From: Streptomyces blattellae
GTDB lineage: Bacteria; Actinomycetota; Actinomycetes; Streptomycetales; Streptomycetaceae
Assembly (NCBI RefSeq): GCF_009709555.1
Contig: NZ_WJBG01000106.1
Span: 178,712 to 242,711 of the forward strand
Reading direction: 5' to 3'
DNA length: 64,000 nt
Under the pieces are notes generated by a model, which was not told where the DNA came from, searched no databases, and was given only the letters and a program-made list of their open reading frames with translations. Position 1 is the first letter of the stretch, and every line of letters begins with the position of its first letter. The translations under genes were made by a program, and so were the position numbers. Below are positions 45,273-56,499 of the stretch, one piece after another.

Positions 45273-45831
45273 CGCGCGGCGCTCCGGTCGAGTCCGCTTT
45301 CGAACGAGGAATTTTACGGAGCACCGGCCCGCACGCCAAACCTGCGCTGATCACGGCTTCCGCCCGGCGACCGGTGATCGCATCCGCGGCACCCAGGAAC
45401 CACGGGCAACGCTCGCACCCACCTCGGTGCACGACGCGCGGACGGCGACCACATCGCCGGGGACACGGCGCACGGACGACGATCACACAGCCCGGTACAC
45501 GGCACAGGAACGGCAATCCCACCCCCGCCGGTCAGGAACCACAGGACGATCACGTCCACGCCGCCACGACGCACAGACAACGACCACACCCGCCCCCGCC
45601 ACAGACCGCATGCGACGATCCCCCACCGGCCACGGCGCGCAAGCAGTCCCCTCACTCCCACCGGCCACAGCGCGCAAGCACCCCCCACTCCCACCGGCCA
45701 CAGCGCGCAAGCAGCCCCCCACTCCCACCGGCCACAGCGCGCAAGCAGCCCCCACTCCCACCGGCCACAGCGCGCAAGCAGCCCCCCACTCCCACCGGCC
45801 ACAGCGCGCAAGCAGCCCCCACTCCCGCCGG
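45273..45831. other. Non-coding spacer containing a tandem array
   Basis: 559 bp between two minus-strand genes. Several plus- and minus-strand frames are open, but only because of low-complexity repeats. Left half (45370-45610) shows degenerate ACGACGATC/CGCACGGACG-type repeats; right half is the regular 33-35 bp array. No gene is convincing. Confidence 0.7.
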
Positions 45832-45850
45832 TCACGGCGCGCAAGCGGTG
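45621..45850. repeat. Seven-copy 33-35 bp tandem repeat overlapping a gene's 3' end
   Basis: The core GCGCGCAAGC occurs at 45635, 45670, 45703, 45737, 45770, 45804 and 45837, so periods are 35, 33, 34, 33, 34 and 33. Units read about CCACTCCCACCGGCCACA then the core and AGCCCCC; the 33/34 alternation comes from five or six Cs. The last unit covers the stop codon and last codons of the wax-ester synthase gene. There are no unique spacers. Confidence 0.92.
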
Positions 45851-47175
45851 ATCAGGGTCTTTACCTCCTCGGTCAGGGCGGTGGCGAGGCGGTCGAGGTC
45901 CGGGACGGCTTGGGCGTCGGCGACGAGGCCGTAGTGGACTCGGCCGCGGTAGGTGGAGATGGCGACGGCGAGGGACTGGCCTCGGGCCAGGGGGGCGAAC
46001 GGGTAGACCTCGGTGAGGGTGTGTCCGCCGAGCTTGAGGCCGAGGCCGGGCAGGGGGACGCTGGTGACGAGGATGTCGAACCAGAGGCGCGCACCCTGGC
46101 TGACCAGGGGTCCCCCGAGCCGGTGGGCGAGCGCCGGGACGTGGTCGGCGAGCAGCGCGACCGCACCGGCGCCGCGGCCCGGTCCGGCGTCCTTCTTGCG
46201 GTCCATGGCCGCGCGGACCGTACCGAGCCGGCCGAGCGGGTCGGGGTCGCCGACGGGGAGCCTCATCAGGTACCCGGAGAGCCGGTTGCCCTGCGGGTGG
46301 GCGGTACGCGGACGGCGTTTGGAGACGGGGATCAGGGCACGGGGCGCGACGCCCTCGCTGCCGTCGCCACGCTCGTCGAGCCAGCGGCGCAGGGCGCCGG
46401 CGACGACGGCGATCAGCACGTCGTTGACGGTGCCGCCGACGGCCTTGCGGACGATGTGCACATCGTCGATGTCGACGACGGCACCGGCGGTGCTGCGGGT
46501 GCCGCTGGGCTCGGTGGTGAGCGCGGGCGAGGAACTCACGCCCAGGTTGGACAGGGCGACGGAGGCGCCGATGTCGAGGGCCCGGCCCACATCGGACAGG
46601 GCGCCCCGCAGCAGCTCCGGCAGCCTGCGCACGTCCGGGAGCGGGCCGCGCCTGGGCGGTTCGGGGCGCGGCCGGCGCTCGGGCATGTCGATCGGGTCGA
46701 GGACCGCGGCGGCGAGCGTCAGCGCCCGCAGCCCGTCGGCCAGCGCGTGGTGGAACTTGAACAGCACCGCGAACGAGACGCCGTCCTCCCCCGGCAGCAC
46801 ATGCGCCTCCCACGGCGGGCGGCAGCGGTCCAGCGGGCGCTCCATGAGCCGCCCCGCCACCTCGTGGAAGTCCGCGGCCGGGGCATGCAGCCGGATGTGG
46901 TCCAGGGGGTCGAAGTCGGCGACGGGCACACGGGCGGCGCCACCGAAGGCGGACGCGGGCGTCGGCGGGAACGTGAGCGGCTGCCAGACGTCCCGGATCC
47001 GCATCCGCAGTCCGGGCACGGCGGCGGCCCGGGCGGCGAGCAGATCGGCCGCGTGGGCACCGGCGGTGGGCGAGTTCGCGGCGAAGACGCCGAGCGCGCC
47101 CAGGTGCATGGGGTTCCGGTCGGACTCGATGTTCCAGAACGCCAGGTCGAGAGGTGCGAGCAGGTCAGAAGTCAA
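45832..47175 (-). CDS. Wax ester synthase/diacylglycerol acyltransferase (WS/DGAT)
   Basis: A 447-residue bifunctional acyltransferase that makes triacylglycerol or wax esters from acyl-CoA. The active-site HHxxxDG motif is in KFHHALADG; the N-terminal PLDLAFWNIESDRNPMHLG and the late NRLSGYLMRLPVG and PLPGLGLKLGGH regions are conserved. Streptomyces store triacylglycerol late in growth and this class is responsible. The start appears to be TTG (47175), giving the expected N-terminus; no better codon lies nearby. The last codons (Ala-Cys-Ala-Pro-stop) lie inside the tandem array, so the C-terminus is near the array edge. Confidence 0.92.
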   Translation of the reverse strand: MTSDLLAPLDLAFWNIESDRNPMHLGALGVFAANSPTAGAHAADLLAARAAAVPGLRMRIRDVWQPLTFPPTPASAFGGAARVPVADFDPLDHIRLHAPAADFHEVAGRLMERPLDRCRPPWEAHVLPGEDGVSFAVLFKFHHALADGLRALTLAAAVLDPIDMPERRPRPEPPRRGPLPDVRRLPELLRGALSDVGRALDIGASVALSNLGVSSSPALTTEPSGTRSTAGAVVDIDDVHIVRKAVGGTVNDVLIAVVAGALRRWLDERGDGSEGVAPRALIPVSKRRPRTAHPQGNRLSGYLMRLPVGDPDPLGRLGTVRAAMDRKKDAGPGRGAGAVALLADHVPALAHRLGGPLVSQGARLWFDILVTSVPLPGLGLKLGGHTLTEVYPFAPLARGQSLAVAISTYRGRVHYGLVADAQAVPDLDRLATALTEEVKTLITACAP

Positions 47176-47274
47176 TGGCTTGCCTCGCGTCGACGATGGG
47201 TGAGTCTGCAGTCAACCGCCCCCAACCAATTACGGTCAAGTACGATCAGGCTACGCACAGTTAACAAGAGATTA

Positions 47275-47304
47275 AGTCCCGCCGCTCGTGAAAGCGGCGG
47301 GACT
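47275..47304 (-). terminator. Terminator downstream of the GH92/glgC side
   Basis: AGTCCCGCCGCT pairs perfectly with AGCGGCGGGACT over a 6-base loop. On the minus strand it is followed by TAATCTC. It lies 17 bp past the stop of the GH92 remnant and would stop transcription before the WS/DGAT gene. Confidence 0.8.
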
Positions 47305-47471
47305 CATGAGGTGTCTGGGTTTACTTCAGTGCGGGCGGCGCCGCCTCCGCCGACGTTCCCCACTCAGACGGGCGCGAGCCGACCGTGAAATCGAGCGACC
47401 GCAGGGACCGCAGATCGGCGGTGGTCAGATACGTCCGCCCGTAGTCCGCCCCGTCCGTCCGGGCCGACTGG

Positions 47472-47784
47472 ATTTGACGTGCAACCTCTCCCTGGAGGGA
47501 GAGGATTCTGGCCTTCCGGTCCGGAGTCTGCGCCGCTACGCGGCGTGGGCTTCGGCATGGATTCCTTGGCTTCCTGCTTCTTCGCACCCCGCCATGGCCT
47601 TCGGACATGGTCTTCCGGGTGCTCCACAGGCGTGCACCGCTCGCCCAGCGGCGTTCTCCACGTTCACTGCGGCGTTCACGTCACGGTCCAGGTGCGTGCC
47701 GCAGGCCGGGCAGTTCCACCGCCTGACGTGGAGGGGTTTGGGTCCGTCCACATGGCCGCAGACCGAGCAGCGGCGCGTCACCGG
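47472..47784 (-). mobile_element. Remnant of an IS200/IS605-type (tnpB-carrying) element
   Basis: The minus-strand frame ending at TAG 47536 encodes RRCSVCGHVDGPKP, then RRWNCPACGTHLDRDVNAAVN and AGRAVHACGA: the C-terminal zinc ribbon (CxxC...CxxC) and last RuvC aspartate (DRDVNAA) of TnpB. Beyond it lies a 20-base hairpin followed by TTGCACGTCAAAT, the usual right end of such elements. The N-terminal about 300 residues and the left end are gone. No tnpA is seen. Confidence 0.8.
47485..47504 (-). other. Subterminal hairpin of the IS605-type right end
   Basis: CCTCTCCCTGGAGGGAGAGG folds into a 10-bp perfect palindrome stem. Such short hairpins mark IS200/IS605 ends and, in live elements, form part of the reRNA (omegaRNA) scaffold that guides TnpB. 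Position just after the TnpB stop fits. Confidence 0.7.
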
Positions 47785-47887
47785 GTCGCCGGTCATGATG
47801 TTCGTCTCGACGGTGCCGTAGCCCCACTTGGGCAGCCAGCCGCTCTCCTCGTCGATCTTGATCACCGAGATCGCCATGTCCCGGGCC

Positions 47888-49108
47888 CTACGAGACGTGC
47901 TGCCCCTTCCCCAGCGCGATCACCCCGCCCTTGGACACCGTGTACAGCTCCGCGTCCCGGTCCGGGTTGACGCCGATCGTCGCGCCCGGCGGTACCTCGA
48001 CGTTCTTGTCCAGCACGGCGCCCCGCACGACCGCGCCCCGGCCGATGTGCACGTTGTCGTGCAGCACCGAGCCCTGGACGACCGCTCCCGGATCGACCAC
48101 GACGCCCGGCGACAGCACGGACCGCGTGACCTGACCGCGGATCAGGCACCCGGCGCTGATGATGGACTCCCCCGCGATGCCGCCCGCGTTGAAGCGGGCC
48201 GGGGAGAGCTGGCCGGAGTGGGTGTATATGGGCCACTGCCGGTTGTAGAGGTTGAAGGCGGGGCGCTCGGCGATGAGGTCCATGTGGGCGTCGTAGTAGG
48301 CGTCGAGGGTGCCGACGTCACGCCAGTAGCCCTGGTCGCGGGTGGTCTCGCCGGGGACGTGGTTGTCGCTGAAGTCGTACAGCTGGGCCTCACCGCGCTC
48401 GGTGAGCTGCGGGAGGATCGAACCGCCCATGTCGTGCACGGAGTTGCGGTCCTCGGCATCCCGCTGGAGCGCCTCGATCAGGGCCTTGGTGGTGAAGATG
48501 TAGTTCCCCATCGAGGCGAAGACGGACTCGGGGTCGTCGGGCAGACCGGGCGGGTCGGCGGGTTTCTCCAGGAACTGCTGCACGGTACGGCCGTCGGAGG
48601 CGGAGCTGATCACGCCGAAGGACGACGACTCACTGCGCGGGACGCGTATCCCGGCCACCGTCACACCCGCGCCGTTCTCGATGTGCTGGGCGAGCATCTG
48701 GCGCGGGTCCATGCGGTACACGTGGTCGGCGCCGAACACCGCCACGTACTCGGGACGTTCGTCGTAGACGAGGTTCAGCGACTGGAGGATCGCGTCCGCG
48801 CTGCCCAGGAACCAGCGCGGTCCGAGCCGCTGCTGGGCCGGGACCGGGGTGACGTAGTTGCCGAGCAGGCTGGACATCCGCCAGGTGGTGGTGATGTGCC
48901 GGTCCAGCGAGTGCGACTTGTACTGCGTCAGGACGCAGATGCGCAGGATGTCGCCGTTGACGAGGTTGGAGAGGACGAAGTCGACGAGGCGGTAGGTGCC
49001 GCCGAAGGTGACCGCGGGTTTTGCGCGGTCCGCGGTCAGGGGCATCAGGCGCTTGCCTTCTCCACCCGCCAGTACGATTCCGAGCACCGAAGGTCCGCCA
49101 CGCCGCAT
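47888..49108 (-). CDS. glgC: Glucose-1-phosphate adenylyltransferase
   Basis: A 406-residue ADP-glucose pyrophosphorylase: glucose-1-phosphate plus ATP gives ADP-glucose for glycogen (or maltosyl-phosphate) synthesis. [20 protein letters not shown] is the nucleotide-binding loop; [26 protein letters not shown] and [11 protein letters not shown] line the active site. The C-terminal third is a left-handed beta-helix with hexapeptide repeats. The ATG at 49108 has AGGGGAG six bases upstream. It pairs with glgA encoded just upstream (80 bp). The GH92 remnant follows immediately. Confidence 0.95.
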   Translation of the reverse strand: MRRGGPSVLGIVLAGGEGKRLMPLTADRAKPAVTFGGTYRLVDFVLSNLVNGDILRICVLTQYKSHSLDRHITTTWRMSSLLGNYVTPVPAQQRLGPRWFLGSADAILQSLNLVYDERPEYVAVFGADHVYRMDPRQMLAQHIENGAGVTVAGIRVPRSESSSFGVISSASDGRTVQQFLEKPADPPGLPDDPESVFASMGNYIFTTKALIEALQRDAEDRNSVHDMGGSILPQLTERGEAQLYDFSDNHVPGETTRDQGYWRDVGTLDAYYDAHMDLIAERPAFNLYNRQWPIYTHSGQLSPARFNAGGIAGESIISAGCLIRGQVTRSVLSPGVVVDPGAVVQGSVLHDNVHIGRGAVVRGAVLDKNVEVPPGATIGVNPDRDAELYTVSKGGVIALGKGQHVS

Positions 49109-49188
49109 GGCCACTCCCCTCACCCTGGTTGACCATGATGTGCCCTTGCTCAGCGGCCACTAAGCCTGATCAAGGATCTTCCGCCGTC

Positions 49189-50340
49189 CTACCCCTGTTT
49201 GAGGATCTCCCGGTAGAGCCGGACCGTCCTGCGGGCGACCGCGTCCCAGCCGAACTCCCCTACCGCGCGCTCCCGTCCGGCCTCGCCCATGCGCCGGGCC
49301 TTCTGCGGGTCGGCGAGCACCGCGTCCAGGGCGGCTGCCAGGTCCGCCTCGAAGGGCCCTTCGGTGTCCACCAGCAGACCGGTCACTCCGTGCTCCACGA
49401 CCTCCGGGATGCCGCCGACTCGTGAGGCCACGACCGGAGTTCCGCAGGCCATCGCCTCCAGATTGACGATGCCGAGGGGTTCGTACACCGAGGGGCAGAC
49501 GAACACGGCCGCGTGGGTGAGGAGTTGGATCACGTCGGTCCGCGGCAGCATCTGCGGGATCCAGTGCACGCCGGCGCGGACGCCGCTGAGTTCCTGGAAC
49601 AGCTCCCGGAACTCCTGGTCGATCTCCGGAGTGTCGGGGGCGCCAGCGCACAGCACGACCTGCGCGGCCGGGTCGATGTCCCGTACCGCGCGCAGCAGAT
49701 GGGGCACGCCCTTCTGGCGGGTGATACGGCCGACGAACAGGACGTACGGGCGGTCAAGGTCGAGGCCGATGCGGGTGAGGGCCTCGGTGCCGGGGTCGGG
49801 GCGGTAGAGGGTGGTGTCGATGCCGTTGTGGACGACATGGACCTTCGCCGACTCCAGCGTGGGGTAGCAGCCGAGGATGTCCTCGCGCATGGCGCCGGAT
49901 ACGGCGATCACCGCGTCGGCGGCCTCGATCGCGGTGCGCTCGGCCCAGCCCGACAGGGCGTATCCACCGCCGAGTTGCTCGGCCTTCCAGGGGCGCAGCG
50001 GTTCCAGGGAGTGCGCGGTCATCACATGCGGGATGCCGTACAGGAGCTTGCCGAGGTGGCCGGCGAGGTTGGCGTACCAGGTGTGGGAGTGGACGAGTTC
50101 GCGGCCTTCGAGGGCGGCGGTCATGGCCAGGTCGACGGAGAAGGTGCGCAGCGCGTCGTTGGCGGTGTCGAGGGCGGGCCAGGGGCGGTGCCGCAGCACG
50201 CCCTCCGCCCGGCCCTCGCCCCAGCAGTGCACGTCCAGGTCGACGAGGTCGCGCAACTCCCGGGCGAGGAACTCGACATGGACGCCCGCGCCGCCGTACA
50301 CGTCCGGGGGGTACTCCCGGGTCAGCAGTCCCACTCGCAC
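49189..50340 (-). CDS. glgA: Glycogen synthase, actinobacterial GT4 type
   Basis: A 383-residue GT-B glycosyltransferase of the short actinobacterial GlgA/GlgM type, which uses ADP-glucose (GlgM makes maltose-1-phosphate). LTREYPPDVYGGAGVHVEFL is the N-terminal acceptor loop; VGRITRQKGVPHLL and the E-x7-E motif in SVYEPLGIVNLEAMACG bind donor. The GTG at 50340 gives the conserved MRVGLLTREYPP start; a TTG six bases upstream is also in frame. Transcribed toward glgC in the same direction, consistent with a glycogen/trehalose unit. Confidence 0.9.
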   Translation of the reverse strand: MRVGLLTREYPPDVYGGAGVHVEFLARELRDLVDLDVHCWGEGRAEGVLRHRPWPALDTANDALRTFSVDLAMTAALEGRELVHSHTWYANLAGHLGKLLYGIPHVMTAHSLEPLRPWKAEQLGGGYALSGWAERTAIEAADAVIAVSGAMREDILGCYPTLESAKVHVVHNGIDTTLYRPDPGTEALTRIGLDLDRPYVLFVGRITRQKGVPHLLRAVRDIDPAAQVVLCAGAPDTPEIDQEFRELFQELSGVRAGVHWIPQMLPRTDVIQLLTHAAVFVCPSVYEPLGIVNLEAMACGTPVVASRVGGIPEVVEHGVTGLLVDTEGPFEADLAAALDAVLADPQKARRMGEAGRERAVGEFGWDAVARRTVRLYREILKQG

Positions 50341-50377
50341 CCGCAACCCCCTGTCTCAGCGCCCGGCCCCTTCATGG

Positions 50378-51133
50378 TCACCCAGATGCGGCGCCCGGGG
50401 AAGAGCGCGGGGGTCGTGTGAAGCAACAGTCGCCGCAGACGCCTCCGCCCGGCAGGCGGTAGTAGAGGCAGCAGCTGCGGCGCCGGAAGGCGGTGCCGGT
50501 AAGGGTTCCGGTGTCCGCCAGCAGGGGGTGGCCGAGAAGCGCCGTGGTCAGGGTGCGGGTCCGGGCGGCCACTTCGGGGCGGCCGTCGGCCCGCGCCCAG
50601 AGGTCCAGTTGCCGGGCGGCTCCCGCCAGCGCGGAGGCGGCGTTGCCCCACAGCAGGCCGGTGGCGACGCGGTGGCGGGTGTGCAGGGCCGCCGTCAGGG
50701 GCTCCAGGTGGGCGTGGAGCACGGTGTCGGCGAGGGTCGCCGCGTCCCCGGGCAGCGGACGCAGCCGCGTCAGCCAGAGGTCGTCGGGTGCGCTGCCGTC
50801 GGGGTCCCAGCACAGCAGCCGCGGATCGAGGTCGGGGATCCGGCCGTACAGCACCGCGCAGCCGAGCGCCGCCGACCACAGCCGGGCCGCGAGCCCCTGC
50901 TGTGCCACGGAGGCGGCGATCCGCGGCTCGGGAGCGTGCAGGGCGTCCGCCACCATGTGGATGCGGAGAGTCAGCGGATTCCGGTACATGTCCGGCGCGG
51001 TTTCGGCATATGCCTCCGCGAGTGTCGGCAGTGGCCGACGCGGCGCTCCGGTGGTGCGCAGCACGAAGAACCCGCCGAGCGGGCGGAGCGCGGCGAGGTC
51101 GGGGTCGAGGTCCACGAAGAGCAGTAGTACCAA
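50378..51133 (-). CDS. FhuF-like (2Fe-2S) protein, probable ferric-siderophore reductase
   Basis: About 251 residues. The C-terminal CC-x10-C-x2-C pattern (RRSCCLYYRLPGGGVCGDCC) is the [2Fe-2S] motif of FhuF-type ferric reductases that release iron from siderophores in the cytoplasm. The remainder is helical, as in that family (IPDLDPRLLCWDPDG, ATGLLWGNAASALAGAARQL). Start is uncertain: TTG 51133 gives the longest frame, GTG 51115 is equally possible, and neither has a clear ribosome site. No siderophore or iron-uptake gene is adjacent. It is 37 bp upstream of glgA, perhaps only by proximity. Confidence 0.8.
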   Translation of the reverse strand: MVLLLFVDLDPDLAALRPLGGFFVLRTTGAPRRPLPTLAEAYAETAPDMYRNPLTLRIHMVADALHAPEPRIAASVAQQGLAARLWSAALGCAVLYGRIPDLDPRLLCWDPDGSAPDDLWLTRLRPLPGDAATLADTVLHAHLEPLTAALHTRHRVATGLLWGNAASALAGAARQLDLWARADGRPEVAARTRTLTTALLGHPLLADTGTLTGTAFRRRSCCLYYRLPGGGVCGDCCFTRPPRSSPGAASG

Positions 51134-51342
51134 GGCCCGTAGGGGTTGCCCCCAGGGGGGCCATGAGAGCTGTCACCCGCCTGTGGGAGGACGGAGGCGC
51201 GGTCGTACTCCAACGGCAGTAGGACCCATTGGGTGCTCAGGTACGACGACGGGAAGGGTTTTTCACGAGATCGTGTTCGCATGGAAGACGATCGATCGCC
51301 GGTTCGGGCTCCGCGCCCCCGCCCCACGCAGAGGAGCAGCTC

Positions 51343-53713
<2,371 letters not shown>

Positions 53714-53985
53714 TCAGGAGGGCCAAAAGTAAGCGCCGGGAACAGGCCATGACAAGACAGCAATCAGCCGCTTGGTCACGCCAAGTGGCCAGGAATCGGC
53801 GTGCGTTGCTCAGCCACCCGGGACGGCTGAGTGCGGCGGGGCCCTCCATGCGTATCTGCCTGCGCGGCATCGCGCCACCCGGATGTGCGGTCGGCGTACC
53901 GGCACGTCAGGATGGACGATGGGGCAATACTGGCGGGCATGCACGACGGGCACCGCCGATAACCAGGTCACTAGGAGCCAACGGA

Positions 53986-55425
53986 ATGAGCAATTCAGCC
54001 CAGATCGGCGTCACGGGTCTCGCGGTCATGGGCCGCAACCTCGCCCGCAACTTCGCGCGCAACGGCTACACGGTCGCGGTGCACAACAGGACGTCGGCGC
54101 GTACGCACGCCCTGGTCGAGGAGTTCGGGAGTGAGGGCGACTTCGTCGCGGCCGAGACCGCGAAGGATTTCGTGGCGGCGCTGGAGCGGCCGCGGCGCCT
54201 GGTCATCATGGTGAAGGCCGGTGAGCCGACGGACGCGGTGATCCAGGAGTTCGCGCCGCTCCTGGAGCCCGGCGACATGATCATCGACGGCGGTAACGCG
54301 CACTTCGCCGACACCCGCCGCCGTGAGCGCGACCTGCGTGAGCAGGGCATCCACTTCGTCGGCATGGGCGTCTCCGGCGGCGAGGAGGGCGCGCTGCACG
54401 GGCCGAGCATCATGCCGGGCGGCCCGAAGGAGTCGTACGACTCACTGGGCCCGATGCTGGAGAAGATCTCCGCGAAGGCCGCGGACGGGGCTCCCTGTGT
54501 CACGCACGTCGGTCCCGACGGCGCCGGGCACTTCGTGAAGATGGTCCACAACGGCATCGAGTACGCCGACATGCAGCTGATCGGCGAGGCGTACCAGCTG
54601 CTGCGTGATGTCGCCGGGTACTCCCCCGCGCAGATCGCGGAGATCTTCCGCACCTGGAACACCGGGCGGCTGGACTCGTATCTGATCGAGATCACGGCCG
54701 AGGTGCTGTCGCACGTGGACGCGGCGACGGGCGAGCCGTTCGTGGACGTGGTGGTGGACCAGGCGGAGCAGAAGGGCACGGGGCGTTGGACCGTGCAGAT
54801 CGCGCTCGACCTGGGCGTTCCGGTGTCGGGTATCGCGGAGGCCGTCTTCGCGCGGTCGCTGTCCGGGCACCATGCGCTCCGCGAGGCGTCCCGCGGGCTG
54901 GCCGGGCCGAAGGCGTCGCCGCTGGGCGAGGCGGAGGCGGGCGCGTTCGCCGACCGGGTGGAACAGGCGCTGTACGCCTCGAAGATCGTGTCGTACACGC
55001 AGGGCTTCCACCAGATCGACGCGGCGCGTGACGAGTACGACTGGGACATCGACCTCGGCGCCGTGTCCGCCATCTGGCGCGGTGGCTGCATCATCCGCGC
55101 GGCGTTCCTGGACCGTATTCGCGCCGCGTACGACGCACGGGCCGATCTGCCGAGTCTGCTCTCCGACGAGACGTTCGCGCAGGAGATCGCGGCGGCGCAG
55201 GACGACTGGCGTGAGGTGATCATCGCCGCGGCTCGTCAGGGTGTGCCGACGCCCGGGTTCTCCGCGGCCCTCGCGTACTACGACGCGCTGCGTGCGGAGC
55301 GGTTGCCTGCGGCGCTGACGCAGGGGCAGCGGGACTTCTTCGGGGCGCACACGTATCGGCGGACCGATCGGGAGGGCTCGTTCCACACGCTGTGGGGTGG
55401 GGATCGGTCGGAGGTTTCCGCCTAG
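53986..55425 (+). CDS. gnd: 6-phosphogluconate dehydrogenase (NADP+, decarboxylating)
   Basis: A 479-residue enzyme of the oxidative pentose phosphate pathway: 6-phosphogluconate plus NADP+ gives ribulose-5-phosphate, CO2 and NADPH. N-terminal fold GVTGLAVMGRNLARNFARNG (GxAxMGxNxA), NADP-site HNRTSART, catalytic GAGHFVKMVHNGIEYADMQL (Lys, His, Asn) and IWRGGCIIRA are all intact. Length is normal. AGGAG lies eight bases before the ATG. A strong terminator follows. Confidence 0.96.
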   Translation: MSNSAQIGVTGLAVMGRNLARNFARNGYTVAVHNRTSARTHALVEEFGSEGDFVAAETAKDFVAALERPRRLVIMVKAGEPTDAVIQEFAPLLEPGDMIIDGGNAHFADTRRRERDLREQGIHFVGMGVSGGEEGALHGPSIMPGGPKESYDSLGPMLEKISAKAADGAPCVTHVGPDGAGHFVKMVHNGIEYADMQLIGEAYQLLRDVAGYSPAQIAEIFRTWNTGRLDSYLIEITAEVLSHVDAATGEPFVDVVVDQAEQKGTGRWTVQIALDLGVPVSGIAEAVFARSLSGHHALREASRGLAGPKASPLGEAEAGAFADRVEQALYASKIVSYTQGFHQIDAARDEYDWDIDLGAVSAIWRGGCIIRAAFLDRIRAAYDARADLPSLLSDETFAQEIAAAQDDWREVIIAAARQGVPTPGFSAALAYYDALRAERLPAALTQGQRDFFGAHTYRRTDREGSFHTLWGGDRSEVSA

Positions 55426-55447
55426 CAGCTTCGGGCGCGTTGTCGTT

Positions 55448-55481
55448 GCGGTGGGCGGCGTCCTGTGGCGCCGCCCACCGC
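55448..55481. terminator. Strong terminator after gnd
   Basis: GCGGTGGGCGGCG and CGCCGCCCACCGC form a perfect 13-bp stem over an 8-base loop, followed by TTTTGG on the plus strand. It lies between gnd and the convergent proline-rich gene, so it may serve both. Confidence 0.88.
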
Positions 55482-55495
55482 TTTTGGTTCTCACC

Positions 55496-55750
55496 TCACG
55501 TCAGTGGTGGGCCCGGTTCCGGGTTCGGTACGGGTTCCGGGCCCGGTGGGACCGGGGACGGGTCAGGGCCGGGGACCGGGCCGGGGCCGGGTGGTGGGCC
55601 CGGGGGTGGCGGAGTGGGCGGCCCGGGTGCCGGCGGGGGCTCCGGGGTCGGGACCGGGGACGGTGGGGGCTCGGGATGGACGGGATCCGGGCCGGGCGTG
55701 GGGCCCGGGGTCGGGCCCGGCGGTACGGGGTCGGGGTGCGGATTGGTCAT
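55496..55750 (-). CDS. Small proline/glycine-rich protein
   Basis: An 84-residue protein consisting almost wholly of PxP, PGP and PxPE repeats (MTNPHPDPVPPGPTP to the end GPPLT), with no signal peptide or domain. GGAGGA six bases before the ATG makes it a plausible gene, but low complexity and open alternate frames keep this tentative. No function can be assigned. Confidence 0.5.
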   Translation of the reverse strand: MTNPHPDPVPPGPTPGPTPGPDPVHPEPPPSPVPTPEPPPAPGPPTPPPPGPPPGPGPVPGPDPSPVPPGPEPVPNPEPGPPLT

Positions 55751-55822
55751 GGTGTCCTCCGGCCAGTGGTGAAACGTCGGCTCTGGACTACTCCCCCGCG
55801 TACCCGGGCCCGGTGCGGCCAC

Positions 55823-56485
55823 TCACTCGCCGGAGTCAACCGAGGGGTCCAGGTGGCCCGCCGCCTTCGCCCCCGCCGCGAGGCCCTGACGGGGACTGGA
55901 CAGGACAGGGACCGCGGTCGTCGTCAGCTGCCGGGCCGGGGCCATCGACGGCTGGGCGAGGACGATCGCGTCGGCGTCGGTGACCCCGTCGGCCGCGGAG
56001 GCGACCAGTCGTGCGTATCCGTCCATGTCGCCGGTTTCGAAGCACCGCCAGGCGCCCGCCACCAGACGCGTCCGTACGTCCACGGGGCGCCCTGCACGGC
56101 GGGCCTCCTCCTCGATCAGCGACACGGTCGGCCCGAAGGTGCTCTCCACCGTGCCGAGGACGACGACCCGGGATCCCGTGGCCACCGCGCCGGCCGCCAT
56201 CGGACGGTCGCCGCGCAGCACCGGCACCCCGATCCCGGCGCCGGCCGATTCCGCGACGCCGCCGAGGGTCGAGCAGGTGCACAGCACGGCCCGGGCACCG
56301 GCGGCGACGGCCCGCCGCAGGACGGCACGCATGTCGTCCGTCACCGCTTCGGGGCCTTCGGCGCGGGCGCGGTCGAGCAGCGACCCGTCGACGAAGTGCC
56401 GTAGTTCCAGGCCTGGATGGTCCTCGTCGCGCAGGGCGTCGAAGACGGGGATGTGGACGGGTGAGGTGTGCAGGAGTGCCAGCAA
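55823..56485 (-). CDS. Asp/Glu racemase superfamily protein
   Basis: A 220-residue protein of the aspartate/glutamate/hydantoin racemase superfamily. LLALLHTSPVHIPVFDALRD is the N-terminal strand with the TSP motif; VLCTCSTLGGVAE contains a catalytic-position cysteine. The second half has IVLAQPSMAPA, where the second cysteine or equivalent would be expected but Pro is found. It may be a decarboxylase-like or one-base enzyme rather than a true racemase. The start is probably TTG 56485, 14 bases after the GNAT stop codon. Confidence 0.82.
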   Translation of the reverse strand: MLALLHTSPVHIPVFDALRDEDHPGLELRHFVDGSLLDRARAEGPEAVTDDMRAVLRRAVAAGARAVLCTCSTLGGVAESAGAGIGVPVLRGDRPMAAGAVATGSRVVVLGTVESTFGPTVSLIEEEARRAGRPVDVRTRLVAGAWRCFETGDMDGYARLVASAADGVTDADAIVLAQPSMAPARQLTTTAVPVLSSPRQGLAAGAKAAGHLDPSVDSGE

Positions 56486-56499
56486 GGGTCGTTGCCGCC

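Larger units (their letters stand above)
47321..47880 (-). pseudogene. GH92 alpha-mannosidase remnant split by a TnpB scar
   Basis: On the minus strand, DEESGWLPKWGYGTVETNIM then TGDPV (about 47785-47877) matches the conserved core of GH92 alpha-mannosidases. The downstream piece YGRTYLTTADLRSLRSLDFT to the TAA stop at 47321 matches the GH92 C-terminus (sheet ending in TLDFTLGSxP). Between them lie TnpB sequence and a transposon end. Everything before DEESGW, i.e. most of the gene, is missing, and the remnant starts only 8 bp after the glgC stop. The first piece is fused in frame to the TnpB piece, giving a chimeric 113-codon open frame. Not functional. Confidence 0.78.

Noticed and set aside
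45621..45850. Tandem array as a CRISPR array
   Set aside because: Units are contiguous with no unique spacers, the repeat overlaps a gene end, and no cas gene is present.
45374..46813. Open frames with Pro/Thr/Ala repeats running across the tandem array on both strands
   Set aside because: They are open only because of repeat composition; unit length alternates between 33 and 34 so no frame is kept, and the larger ones overlap the clear WS/DGAT gene.
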